This document shows positions 46,176 through 58,031 of a stretch of DNA of 64,000 nt, piece after piece. The translations under genes were made by a program, and so were the position numbers. Every line of letters starts with the position of its first letter. The stretch's first letter is position 1. This stretch comes from Hysterangium stoloniferum (taxonomy: Eukaryota; Basidiomycota; Agaricomycetes; Hysterangiales; Hysterangiaceae): contig WHVD01000166.1 in NCBI GenBank assembly GCA_015178975.1, positions 1 to 64,000 on the forward strand, given 5' to 3'. The notes under the pieces were generated by a model. That model did not search any database, was not told the origin of the DNA, and saw nothing but the letters and a program-made list of their open reading frames with translations.

Positions 46176-46439
46176 CAGCGAACAACAAAGGAGCTTGATT
46201 ATATTTTGTGGTGGAGGGCAGGGAATCTTCGAAACTGCAAACTCTTCAGTGGGCTGCATCAAATGAGTACATTTGAAAGTGTCCATTTCCTCTATCTTGG
46301 TGATCATTTCTCCGTGATGGCTGTCTTCAGGCAGCTTGGACTGTAACAGCGTAAGTCTAAAACGACTGAATGTTCATTCATGTTTGGACTTACATCCATT
46401 GTTAGCGGTGCCGATTTCGACGGCGGCCAGACGAGCATG

Positions 46440-46870
46440 TTGGCGTTCACCTCGATGCAGAGATGCGAATATAACGACGAGTAGCATGGCCAGCACCGAA
46501 GATGTCCTGTAGGAACGTGATGCCACAGTCAGCAACATGACGGTTGCGATATCTATCGTGAACAGACCCCCAGCACTTTCCCCGATTGCAGTCGGGCTTA
46601 TTTCGTTCGGATGAACCGAGTGGCATTCTTCCTCCGCTCTGAGGATATTGTGGGTGTTTTTTCAATAGCATGGGCAGCACCACTGGTATGCCTGGCGGAG
46701 GAAGAAGCACTGACAGTCGATGAGGTGCTCGTTGATGTATTTCCGACATTTCCTGGTGACGAGAACGGCGTAGAGCCGCTGGTAAAAACTTGTGTGGAGG
46801 AAGACAGATTGATTATATGTTGTGGGGGAGTGGAGTGTCGAGCGAAGCGGACACTCTGCCTTATATGCAT
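46440..46870 (-). pseudogene. Ser/Thr-rich relic, paralogue of 50210-50720
   Basis: The frame 46870-46598 contains TSGSTPFSSPGNVGNTSTST and then a basic ERRKNATRFIRTK. The other copy has the same order (VGNTSTSTSS, then SSSRRKNACR) when its frames are combined. Nucleotide similarity covers more than 350 bp. A secreted or surface protein stalk is possible. No domain was recognised. Confidence 0.45.
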
Positions 46871-47840
46871 CCTCCTTCCTCAGCCTCAGATCGTCAAACC
46901 CATCATTACATAATACTAATAAGCTATGCTTATGTAAAAAGTGTGGCATTTTGGTCGCAGATCTTAACATCTTGAGCATGATTTGATTAGCGCTTGAGAA
47001 GCATGGAGATTAGACACCACGCTTATGTGCGTATAGCCATCATGGTGACGATGACCAAGTCTCGATGAATACTTCAGATAATTGAATTGTAGAGATGCCA
47101 AATTGTAAAATAAAACCTGAGTGAAATGTTATAAGCTTCTAAAACTTTATAGTGCCGAAATTCGCCAATTTATTTCAACAAGCTTTTCTTACATAACATT
47201 TGGTGAATCTTAGAAAATTTGGTCTTGAGGATTTGGCTCGGTTAAATGTGAAGTGCACCATCCATTGCCTTGTCAAGCGAACCCAAAGATTTTTTCATTT
47301 ACTTATGTCGGCTGAAAATGTATCCATTTGTTTCCTTTATGCAAAACTTTCAGCCCGGTTTATTTTGGGATATCATGAAGGCTTGACAGGTGGAGAAGCA
47401 GTTTTACCCAGCAGAAGATATCACAACATCCTGTTTTGAATCAATCCCCGCCACGATTGCAGAGATTTAAAAGGCTCTGCGCCAAGTTTAATGCAGTGCA
47501 CGGTGTGGGTCGGACTATGTACTTACCGGCAATCTACCACCGCCGGTCATTCAAGTTTGAGTCTCTTCTACCATCTATTCTAATATATCTGTCAATCACT
47601 AATACAAAATTCTCCATTGCTCCCGTAATTAGATACCAATTTTAGATCATCTATATGGATGAATTCCAGATACACCATTATAAGTGCCTATATTACACAA
47701 GTGTGCTGGTCCTAGTGGCCGCGGTCTTGGGACTGGCGTTTTGATTTTTATTTTTATTTCATTTCATTGGTTTCATTTTGTTAGGTACGGCTCGAGGTGT
47801 GGAACGCTCTTGTAGATTACGTACATACATACAGAATCAG

Positions 47841-48030
47841 AGCCTCTTCTCCACTGGGCCATCATCGTGGTCAGCCATTTCAAATCCCGGTCTCTCACTG
47901 GGCCATCATCGCGGTCAGCTATTTCAAATCCCGGTCTCTTCTCCATTGCCATCATCGGGGTCAGCCATTTTAAATCCCGGTCTCTTCTCCACTGGGTCAT
48001 CATCGCGGTCAGCTATTTCATATCCCGGTC
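47841..48030. repeat. Minisatellite, about four units of 45-55 bp
   Basis: Units contain CTGGGCCATCATCGCGGTCA followed by GCTATTTCAAATCCCGGTCT. One unit is shortened. Frames across it are repeat artefacts. Confidence 0.88.
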
Positions 48031-48378
48031 AGCCTTTCCCCCCGTTCTCTTAATACATTTCAATTTTTAATTTTAATGCTGTGGAAGGTCTACGATCTGA
48101 ACAGTCGATGTGATATAATTATTGAGATCGTTTTGTTGCTAACTGTCAACCCGAATATCACAGTGATTTCGTGCATTTGGACACTACTCTCCGAGTTATA
48201 TAACTGGTAGCGTAGCAGTAGTTACACTTCAGTTTACTATCTCCCGCATAACTGAATTTTTATTTTATTTTATCGTCGTTGTCCAATAAAATCTATTAAA
48301 TCTGTATTGTTGTTTTTATTTTGTTTTATTTTCGGTTGAGCAGGTGTAATATTGAGCAACTCACAACGTTGGCTCTCA

Positions 48379-48777
48379 CTACTTGGTGAGGCGACGGGGA
48401 CCTTCGCTTCGAGCTTGCTGCCTGACTAAATACGACTCTCGACTCCTGTCGGAGAGATACTTTGGGATGCATCTGCTGTTGTAGGTAGTGTGATACTCAG
48501 TTGTCCTGTCCTGCAGTATAGGCTCAGGGGCAGTTATATTCGATAGACCCTGGGATGTTTTAACCAGTTTTTCAAAAATTTCTGGTCTTTCAAGTGCTCC
48601 CGACAATGTTCTAAGGACTACATTGCCATTTAGGGGTCCTTTACTATATTTGACCCTGTTGGTCATCTTGCGGCACAATATATGAGACAAGTGTTTATTT
48701 ATTCCCTCATTCCTCGCGGGAATGGAATGCTGCCAGATTACCAAGCGCGTAATAGTCTCGTCACTTACGGAGTGCAT
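48379..48777 (-). CDS. Hypothetical protein, 132 aa
   Basis: A single open frame with a balanced composition (for example HLSHILCRKMTNRVKYSKG and LERPEIFEKLVKTSQGL), no low complexity and no similarity recognised. There is no nearby splice evidence. It may be a chance frame or a relic. Confidence 0.25.
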   Translation of the reverse strand: MHSVSDETITRLVIWQHSIPARNEGINKHLSHILCRKMTNRVKYSKGPLNGNVVLRTLSGALERPEIFEKLVKTSQGLSNITAPEPILQDRTTEYHTTYNSRCIPKYLSDRSRESYLVRQQARSEGPRRLTK

Positions 48778-49489
48778 TTCACATTTGAATGCTTAAAACA
48801 CTTTTTTCCAGTAATCTCCATTAATCACCTAATACATTCGTATTCATTCCATTCAACTTTACCCAAAGTAGACTAGTTTCAAACCGTTAGCATAAAAGCA
48901 ATCCACAATCAGTTTGCCCCTCAGCTATTTGGCCTCCCGATCGCGTGCAAATACTGAGATATATTCTTATCATCTACTATCTTGCACTGCTTCCCACAGG
49001 ATCATCGCAGCGTTTCATGTGTCGCGCATGTTTGGCGACCAGAGTGGGGAGGCTTATCCTGCACGCGATGCAAGAGCTGAGACTGCCAGAGATGTCCTTG
49101 GCTGGCAGCGTCATCATTAATTTTGGGGTCCCCGCCCAGCGCCAGTTCTCTGCTTGTTTACAAGTCCCAAATGCACATAGATGAACATCGATTTGACGTC
49201 AATTTCTCTTTCACGAGATATAAAGTGGTGACATGGCAATAATTTACGGCAGTACGAGAGCACTGAAATGTGTTGAGTCTTTCTCTCTCTCCCTTTCAGA
49301 GAACGCTCTGGGAGTTGGGGTAACAGAGTTGAATATACATTATTTAAACCGTCTATCTTCTGTATCACTTCAAATAAACCCCATGACGTTATCGGTCGCC
49401 ATGTCCCAGCTGTAGCGGGAGCGAATGTCAGGTGATTCACCTAGCTCACGCTTTGCACTGACAACAGTAGAGGCGCACAATACCAAGGG

Positions 49490-49740
49490 AACAGCCAACT
49501 CCTCATGAGGACCAGCGTCGTATCACCAGATCCGATACGATAAGTGAAATACGGGGTGATACCAGCAGTGGAATGGAGTGTGTTTGGAAGCGATAGGCAG
49601 TGGCATTTGCGTCCCTTGGTCATTGTAAAATGTATGAACCAGACTAGTACTGGCATGTTGATACACCTTAAAATGGTGGCTGCGGCTCGATATACGAAAG
49701 AGCGCGACATTACCCGGGACGGCAACTAGCATATATGGGT
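49490..49740 (-). pseudogene. Short relic sharing the GDTTL end of the Ser/Thr-rich family
   Basis: The minus frame 49725-49441 includes AGITPYFTYRIGSGDTTLVL. It parallels HGITLLQNILGTGDTTLAIP at 50290-50230 and CGITFLQDIFGAGHATRR at 46530-46480. Three diverged copies of the same C-terminal piece are implied. Confidence 0.4.
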
Positions 49741-50209
49741 TAAGCGACTTTCACCGTGCCATAACCTATACATACCCTTCTTCTCGACATACAGTTACCC
49801 ATAAGTCCATCCTTTGTCCTCGGCGGCACCGGAATGGGGCTTTGAGACGAAGATCTCTCGCGGCGGTCGCCAGTCTGTAATCCTGGCCGCCTTACCACAC
49901 ATACAGAGCCGCATCCTGACCCCTGATCACTGACCGCACTCCTATGGTTCCCCTGATCGAGCCCAACCCGAGATCAGACTCAATAAAGATTCGAACCCTT
50001 TTTCTTTTCTCTTTCCTTCTCCTTCCCTACCACGATCTAGACTCTCGGTCCTGCTTGTCCGGAATTCCCCTTGTCGCGAAGACTTGATGGTTCTTTATTT
50101 TATATATATTAGTTAGACGTCACATCTGTTTAGTAGTAGAGAAAAGAAGCACCACAACACGATACTTTTGTCCTGTCCGTTACCGACCGAGTGAGGCTGA
50201 TACCACAGC

Positions 50210-50720
50210 CTTACACAGTCCCAGGTATGGGATGGCGAGGGTAGTATCACCGGTACCGAGGATATTCTGTAGCAAGGTGATACCATGGTCAGCACAATGA
50301 CAATGATACCCGGGATTTCTTTTACGAACATGCTTCCAGCCCCTTTCCCGACTCCAGTTTCTGGTCCACCTCCATGCCTCTCCTCTCCACCGCACCTCCA
50401 TCACGGGCTTAGTTCGTTCGGACGGGGCGACAAGCGTTCTTCCTCCGTGATGACGATATTGCAGGAGGATTTCGAGCCGCATGAACCCCGCTGGATTGCC
50501 TTGTGGCTGTGGTAGCTTTGACCACCGACGAGGTGCTCGTTGAGGTATTTCCGACAGTTCGTGATGATGAGGAGGACGGCGTGGAATCGGTGGTAGAAAC
50601 TTGTCGCGTGTTGGAAGACAGATTGACAAGTTGTTATGGGCTGAGAAACAAATTGTGTCGTATTTGCAGGAGCTCGAAGTAAGCCCTCTCTCTTATATGA
50701 ATTCATTTTGTGGCTGGGTC
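50210..50720 (-). pseudogene. Ser/Thr-rich relic, second copy
   Basis: Nucleotide similarity to 46440-46870 includes GAGGTGCTCGTTGA and GGAAGACAGATTGA. The frame is broken, with pieces in 50706-50401 and 50629-50180. Confidence 0.45.
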
Positions 50721-50869
50721 TGGTGGCGTAAAAAAGAGGGACTTAGCATTCAAGAGAGTATCCTACACTATCCCGGTATCAATACACTTCTTGTCACGCA
50801 TTATGTTGTATTATAAGCATCACATTTGAAATAACCTTATGGAGACTATGTATGGACTGATACGGATAA

Positions 50870-50955
50870 CAAACTGACAGCGACGGAAAACAAACTCCCA
50901 GTGACGGATAATAAACTCACAGCGACGGGAGGGGGATTGACAGCGATGAAAGTTC
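50870..50955. repeat. Short tandem repeat, unit about 22-24 bp
   Basis: Three to four units of the type ATAACAAACTGACAGCGACGG. Confidence 0.7.
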
Positions 50956-51270
50956 CGCAAGCTTCACAAGCTATCATCCCTTGGGGAATATGAACAATTA
51001 CAAACAATGGTTATCGCTTCCTATTACAGTAAAAAAAACGATACTTTCCGATCAAGTGGTCGTGTAAAGAACGCTTGGCAAATTCCATCTGCTTCTGGAG
51101 CCAACTATGGTGTGCTCGGCAATACTACACTAGAATTTGGCCAGCTGCGGCCTCGAAGCGCCTAAATCTGCACCGGGAAAAAAAATTGGCCTTTAGTCAA
51201 CTGGCGTTTGTCATAAATTGGTGGTGGGCACCATAGCTGCCACCATGGCGAAATCGATATCAGATTTTAT

Positions 51271-51535
51271 CAAAAATAGTATGAGTTGACTTATTGTATA
51301 CACAATCTACAAGGGTTTAATAGACTTGTAATAGAAGTACTTCTGTGTCAATCAATGTGTCAGTTAATGAATCACCTTCTGATATGATAGGTTTGGTGCT
51401 AGTTTAGGTGTACACCGGTTCTGTCATGCATTAGCCTCAGAATGCATGGTCCACAATTAGCATTTTCATATGAAAAGTTGAAGAAATGGGTGAACCACCC
51501 CTAGGAAAAGGGTGTTTTTATCACCAATTCCAACA
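51271..51535 (-). repeat. TGTTGGAA-family LTR-like repeat, copy 4
   Basis: The right end reads CACCAATTCCAACA, the reverse complement of a TGTTGGAATTGGTG start. Aligns with 39860-40128. Confidence 0.8.
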
Positions 51536-53000
51536 GATTTTTCTTAAATTTTCATCTTTTGATTTCTGCCATTTAGACAGGTCTCGTAGACGAGCCACTC
51601 CAAATAATATTGCTGTATTAATGCTTTGCTGTGGTTGTTGGTCGCGGGTATCATTCAGTCATGTGATTGTAATGTTGAAGTGGATGAAAAAACGATGATC
51701 AAAATGGATGTATCCAGGATCTTTGGGATAATGTATAGTGCGGTTGTAAGGAAATGTCTCTGGGGAATGATTATGCCCCTGGGAATCTTGCTGTATGGTA
51801 CTATCTTGTGGCACCGAAGCACTTTCAAGAGTCTATTGAATTTGTATTTGGAATATTAACTGTAATGGCCCCTGAAATTTGGATTAGTTTATTATACAAG
51901 AGGAAGGCGTGTGATGTCTGACAACTTGTATCACCTTGAGTATATAGGACCCAATGCACCTCTTCACCCCAAGATATCTGAATCGGGACTTCCATAGACT
52001 TTTGGCAGCTCCGCCATGTCAAAAAAGCGCCTGTAACCATAAGTGAGAGATTTTTCACACTCCGTTTTAGGTGCCCATCGATCTCATACAAACGCCACAT
52101 CTGCCCGCACCACTTTATAATTAATAGTCACGTAAGTATCTAATTTTGGAGTTTTGTAATGAAACTCGTGTCTGGCATACATTCCTCCCTGATGAAAGAA
52201 ACAGCACCAATTTGCTATTGGTGATAAGTTGTGAAGCGGAAAGTTGTCCACTATCATTTTGCCTCATCATACAAGGCTGAGTTACTTTCCTTAGCTTCTA
52301 TCTCGACATATACTCTAATAAAGTGTGGAAAAATTATATTCTCCAATAAAATATCTGCAAATTTGGATACACACATATATATGAAAGGAGAGGTGCCCCT
52401 CATGAGAACCACTGTTGAATACAAAGCATATTTTGAGCCTGGTGTACACGGAAGAGTGCGGTGAACAGACTTACGATCAGTACATAGCATTTGCAGTAAA
52501 GTCGAGTTTCCTTTCATATATATTGTATTTTTTTTCGAAACTTGGACTATGTTCCTCGGACGGGAAGACGGACACCTCGGTCTTTAAGAATAATATCATT
52601 ACTAAATGAGGATATGATGAAAATGATAAGTGTGCGCACGAACCTAGAATCACCATATTTGACCTCGCTCCGTGCTGAATGCATGCGTCCTGCATGGTCT
52701 CATCAATATCCTCAGCCTCCTCTTCCTCGTTCTTGTCATCCGAATCACCTGCTGCCAGGCTAAGCGCTACCGTTGAGGGTTGTCTGCAACGGGTGCCCGA
52801 CCAGTCATCTTGAATTCTAGATCCAGCACCATGTCGAATCCAGTGTTCAATATGTGACCATCGTGCATTGGCATATGGAGCAGTCCTGTCTAGGTCTTTG
52901 TTCCTCGGCTCGGGGTGGGTCTGTGTCGAGGTAAGTAATGGGGAGGATAATATGGGCCACGGATACGAGGATAGATGGACCTGAAGATGATGGCGTGGGG
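51536..53000. other. Unassigned stretch
   Basis: Short frames such as 52100-51825 (minus, containing SVKNLSLMVTGAFLTW) and 52254-52517 (minus) lack recognisable motifs. No element ends were seen. Confidence 0.35.
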
Positions 53001-53017
53001 AAAGATGTTATTGTGAG

Positions 53018-53621
53018 TTAGATGTAGGGCAGGGAATGCAGCTTGAGCAATCCCATCCTACGCGTCCGTTCTATTCCAAGTTCATCTCTTTTCATGGCCA
53101 TCATCTGCAAACCAATAACCCTACCATGTGGATGGCTAGCTTCATTTCCAATGCGAACGATAAATACTGTTCCTTCGAACACCAGTTTGGGACAACGGGA
53201 CAGCGCGGTGTAATATCGACACTGAGTAACACGTAGCACGGGTGGACAGTAAAACTCTCTTCCAAACACCGACAGTTGGCTAGATAAGTACGTTAGTAAT
53301 CGTCAATAATGTAAATGTGGCTGTATAAAAGACTCACAGGCTCCTACGCTGAGGAAAGAGCGTTTCCACGATGTGTGTCCCAGGACAGGTGGGAAATACG
53401 CAAAAAGTTCGCTTTCTCCCCGATGCACTTGATGAGCACAATAATTGCGCTAAAACCTTTGGTCGCGGAGGGATACCATCTGCCAAAATTATAGCATATG
53501 AGCCATAAGTTACCAGAAATGAAAAAGTGTCACTGGACTCACACCACCATAACGAGCCGCGTGCAGCGCGAGTGGGGTGTCCTTTGGAGGGGCACATTAT
53601 GCCGCCTAATGATCCGGTCAA
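53018..53621 (-). pseudogene. Possible ankyrin-like gene fragment
   Basis: The minus strand near 53590-53550 reads KDTPLALHAARYGG next to GTGAGT, reminiscent of an ankyrin repeat followed by a splice donor. Downstream, PPVLRVTQCRYYTALSRCPK and SFALEMKLAIHM-like pieces occur in different frames. Too fragmentary for a firm call. Confidence 0.3.
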
Positions 53622-54130
53622 GGTGAAATGTGAGACTGAGTTACGGCTGACATGTTGTGAGAATAATCTCGTTCTTCATACCGGTGTCGATATTGAGGAG
53701 TTGACCCTTGATGAGAGAGAGTTTTGTGATATTGTCCGAGAACATGAGTTGACATGCCTCAAAAGAGTAGTTGAGGAAAGAAGGAACATGTACTCAAACA
53801 TGGTGGGGAGATTTGTGACGAGCTAGATGCTTTAGTGGGAACTTGTATTTAGTATAGTGGTGGTGGGAACACTGGCATCATCAGCGATAGCAAAGCATTC
53901 ACACAACCTCTTACGCTCAAACATTGATGGACCCCCTTCGGTTCCATCAAACCCGTGGCGGTATTTCTCGTTCTCTACCTCGACTGGTTTACGCTGAGAA
54001 TGGTTCTGGCCGCTTTCACCATCAGATTCCCAAAACTGTCACAATTCCATTTTTCAACATCGATATTGTTTCATTGACTCGGTGAAAGCAGCCAGCACTG
54101 GGTTCAACATGAATCAGCCGACGTAGAACA

Positions 54131-54233
54131 AGAGCGATCCCAACATCGTATTGATTGCCACAGGTTTGATGAAACCCAAGGGATCGATGGCTTGTTGAGT
54201 TTGAGATGCTGTGTAAGCACTTGGGATCGCTCT
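54131..54233. repeat. 13-bp perfect inverted repeat with a 77-bp loop
   Basis: AGAGCGATCCCAA (54131-54143) and TTGGGATCGCTCT (54221-54233). It lies in otherwise unassigned sequence. Confidence 0.6.
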
Positions 54234-54744
54234 AGAGGTTTAGAGTGAGTCTGAGGGTAGCGGGAACAGGCTGTAGCTGTGGCCCGGGGCGACCTTATAA
54301 ATATATCAACGATCAACCAATAGGAGTTATCTTGTCGAGTTTGAAAAAAAAATTAACATTTGTACAGACAATTTATAAATATTATTTATTTCTGAAGTAT
54401 ATTCTGCACCGAATTGGCAATTAGCACGACAAATTAGAAGTCACCCACGTAAAATTGCATCGCTAAGGTTAGGGCCCACGTGACCACTAATCTGCCAAAA
54501 GCACTTTGAACGGGGCAAGTGCGCGCATCCTTATAGGCAATTGTCATGCATTACTGTAAAAGAAAAAGGCGAGAGCAAGACAATGTGGTAGACGTCCCTA
54601 TAATCAATACTGTGATCTAGCGGCTCGCTTAGCTCGATTTAGGCTACATATCAAGGTTCGGGTCGACAGATGACAGTTCTCTTCTAAACCTTTCCCCCAC
54701 TCTGTGAACACCACCATCCTCTGTCCATGCAGATGGACAACAAC

Positions 54745-55015
54745 TCTCGGTATGTCGGTGGACTTTTTTCTTCAAAACCTTCACTTATCCTTTCACCTCA
54801 GTGACGGCCACCTCAAAGGAGAGCTTGACGTCCCCTAATCACTCCCAGCTTTCCGTATTGGAGACAAGCACGAACATCAACAGCAGTTAGACATTAATTA
54901 GAGTGTGTATATAATACGACGGAGCTGATCATTTTTTTCCCCTTAATAGTGTAGCATTCTCAAATGGTCCGGCACAGCATGTGTCAGTAAGCTGCAACAC
55001 GGCACCCGTCACGCC
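54745..55015. repeat. Two adjoining dispersed-repeat fragments
   Basis: 54745-54900 matches the repeat at 44640-45000 on plus. 54899-55015 is the companion repeat of the zinc-finger family on minus (AATGCTACACTATTAAGG when read in reverse). A short minus frame, 55234-54929, includes VVIIRGGVTGAVLQL. Confidence 0.65.
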
Positions 55016-55339
55016 TCCTCGGATAATCACTACCCACTGACGGTGACCATCAGGATGGTATTCCTGAAGTATGGAACCCCCTGAATCTGTAAGTATGAAA
55101 AAATGATGATCATGCGTAATGTGGACGGAATATATAACGCTAGGTATGGTATTATTACTAAAGAGGATACAACACTTACTTTTCAAAGTCGAAATTGCGG
55201 ATTGAGGGGAGATCCACACGACATCATTGAACATGAGTGGTATGTGTAGGAACTCTCACTCCAGTTCCAAATCTATACGACGGGAGACGCAAAAGTGAGT
55301 AAAGATTTTTTGTTTCAATTCACTGAGTACTGTTCCTAA

Positions 55340-55770
55340 TTGATTGTTGGCTGTAGTGCAACTCCCCGTCACCCTACAATACAAGATCACATTAAGCGCC
55401 TGGAGCGAGATACCCCTTCCATGGTCCCCCCTGCGAAACTCACTAAAGCTGAGGAGTTGGACGCACTCTCCAGCCCAGATTTGTTGCTTACGGCACAATC
55501 ACCTTCACCTTCCCTTCCCCCAACCCTCTCCCTGCTGTGAGGATAGGACCAGTGTCTCCGAGCCAGACCACTTTGGATCATAGGCAAACATCTGGGGTCC
55601 GGCCTTTGGAAATTGCCGAGGGTATCTGACCATACAGTAAGGAAAGATGAAGGTGATTGTGCGGTAAGGGACAAATCATTGCTGGAGAGTGCGTCCAGCT
55701 CCTCGCCCTTAGTGGATTTCCCGGGGGGCACCACGGAAGCGATATTTCCTTCCGGGTGCTCCATGTGATC
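55340..55770. repeat. Zinc-finger repeat family, head-to-head partial copies
   Basis: On plus, about 55385-55530 encodes VPPAKLTKAEELDALSS. On minus, about 55750-55560 encodes VPPGKSTKGEELDALSS. The two are therefore an inverted pair around a short spacer, about 145 bp per arm. Confidence 0.75.
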
Positions 55771-55783
55771 TTTACTTAAACAC

Positions 55784-57040
55784 TTAATACCTTGGCATAA
55801 GAACGACCGGTTATTTCGAGAGAGAATTCAGCATGAATGCATTTGACGTAGACCTCTAAGTTGGTAGCATGAACAATATCGCGAAAACCTTCCGTCGATC
55901 TACACTAGGGGATATAAAGTAGATCGATTGGTGCGGGATAAAATAAGATTGAGGCAGGCTAGTCTTAATCTTCATCCCATCAAGCCCACCTAATCCACGG
56001 CTCAACCTTTTGAAGCCGATTACCCGAGTGAGTGTCCAGCGTTACATAGCAAACGGAGCAACAGTGACGTTTCATCGGGGAAGATCATTAAATATTGGCT
56101 TAAAAAAGTTTTATAGATCGTTTGTGTAGAAGTCAACTGGTCATGTGGATCCCCTTTGGGAGATTTGGGTGAATCAATCACTGTTTTCCCTAGAAGAGGA
56201 AAAGTAGATTGAATCTTGTAGGTATTTTGGTTCTCAGAACGCGTAATTTGCCACGTCACCACACGGGAATTTCCCCATAATCTTTGAGCACATCACTAAT
56301 GCAAAAATCAGACATTGGGAGGTTTATGGACGGACTATGATAGCCAGAAGATAGAACATATAAACTTGTCTTCCCAGGACGTATAAGACAAGACGTCCAT
56401 GGGTGAAAGTGTGTGCATTGCACAAAACTCATCTGCCTCCCGTTCCTCAATACCATCTAAAACATCCTCAGGTGCAAGGCCTTTCTTGTGGTCCTTACAG
56501 TGCTGCTGAAAATTTTCAGAGAAGAAAAAGCCGCCCCTGGGGGCAAGCTTCTTCTCGACACCTCAACAGTGAGTTATGAACGATTTCCCACTGTTCGCCA
56601 GACAAATCGACACTTCCACCTTCCCAAAGTTCAAACCAATGGCCTCTTAGCCAGTGTTGCATGAGATCTGGAGCGTTGTAACGGTATGAACACCGTCTCC
56701 GAGCCAGATCATAGGCAAACATTTGGGATCTGGCCTTTGGAAATTGCCGAGGGTATCGGACCATACGGTATGGGAAGAGGTTGAGGGGAGGAAAGATGAA
56801 GGTGATTGTGCGGTAAGGAACAAATCATTGCTGGAGAGTGCATCCAGCTCCTCCCCCTTAGTGGATTTCCCAGGGGGCACCACGGAAGCGATATTTCCCT
56901 CCGGAGCTGTAGCGATTATCCGAGAGGGAGGCATGAGGGGTGCTGTGGCTGTGCTGCAGCTGGCTGGCATTTGACATCCTGAGCCACTCGAGAATGCTAC
57001 ACTATTAAGGGGAAAAACTCAGTTTTGTCGTATCATATAC
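55784..57040 (-). pseudogene. Zinc-finger repeat family, copy C
   Basis: Near full-length counterpart of copy B, from ACTTAATACCTTGGCATAAG to the companion repeat. Minus frames 56970-56647 and 56764-56516 carry VPPGKSTKGEELDALSS and NSLLRCREEACPQGR. The finger is truncated by deletions and frames are broken. Confidence 0.7.
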
Positions 57041-58031
57041 ATGTTGATACCGACTCCGCTTTAATCAACACATTGTCACCAGACCCATCGCTATTGCTGT
57101 CCCCTCTAGCCCGCCCCAGACGAATTGGGTACTGAAAATGGGTGGGGACTCGCCGAGCAAGGGGAGGCCATGGTATCTGGTCGCCATTTTTTACCAGGTG
57201 GGGGATGTCCTCACAATGGTCTTTGGCAACCCGTGGGATACAAGATCACGCTTATTTTTATTCCTCACGGGTCGCATATTACCATTTTTGGGAGTCTATC
57301 CATATGATCCCTGACCTCTCTGCATCTGAAAGGGAGTGCGAGTGGGGTGTTATCAATATCGTCTAAAAAATGGCATGCAGTCCAACATAGTCGCCATACA
57401 GTAAAGAGTGAAATCCAGTAAAAATAAGAATATATTTCTTTTCTCCTTGCCTTCTTTCCCGTTTCTTCTCCTGGTGAAGAATGGATTATTTCACATGACA
57501 TGAAGGTCGGAAGTAGTAGCCGTTGAGGGTGGACATGATATTTCGGTAAATCTCATGGCGATTGCAGGGCCTTGAGGGTGTGAGTTACTTCGTGTACAAT
57601 TTATTGATTTCGTTTATTTGTGAAGCGACCCGGTCTCGAAATAATCAAACTTATGAAGGAGGGAATAGTCAGTGAAACTGTTAATGTACCCGCAATGAGT
57701 CTTTCGTCATATTCATATTGACAGCATACTTATACAAAACCCGAAGCGGTCATCCCTCGCAGCTGAGCTGGCACTGCGAAGTCCCAACATTCAAGCCAGA
57801 AAACTACTATTTATTTCTCTCACTTCATGATCCACTCTCTTTGATAGGGTTTTTTACTCCAGACGTCGTTTGCTCCTCTGGGGCCGCCAGGGGACCGTCG
57901 TGTCTTTGACTGGGCGCTTGGGGTGTATCTAAATAAATCAAGACTTAGGGTGCAAAAATACAAAGTTTTCTGTATATTCTAGCGACGCACCAGCTTTAAG
58001 CTGTTCAGCGGATTCGCGGGTATCTTGATCG
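57041..58031. other. Unassigned stretch beside the armadillo-like gene
   Basis: A plus frame, 57125-57307, includes LPGGGCPHNGLWQPVGYKIT without known relatives. 57500-58030 shows nothing clear; it should contain the 3' untranslated region of the armadillo-like gene. Confidence 0.35.

Noticed and set aside
47773..48053. Frames on both strands with repeated SAISNPGLS or DRDLKWLT blocks
   Set aside because: They are produced by the minisatellite at 47841-48030.
51825..52100. Minus-strand 91-residue frame
   Set aside because: Composition is plausible but no motif, splice context or repeat copy supports it; left within an unassigned stretch.
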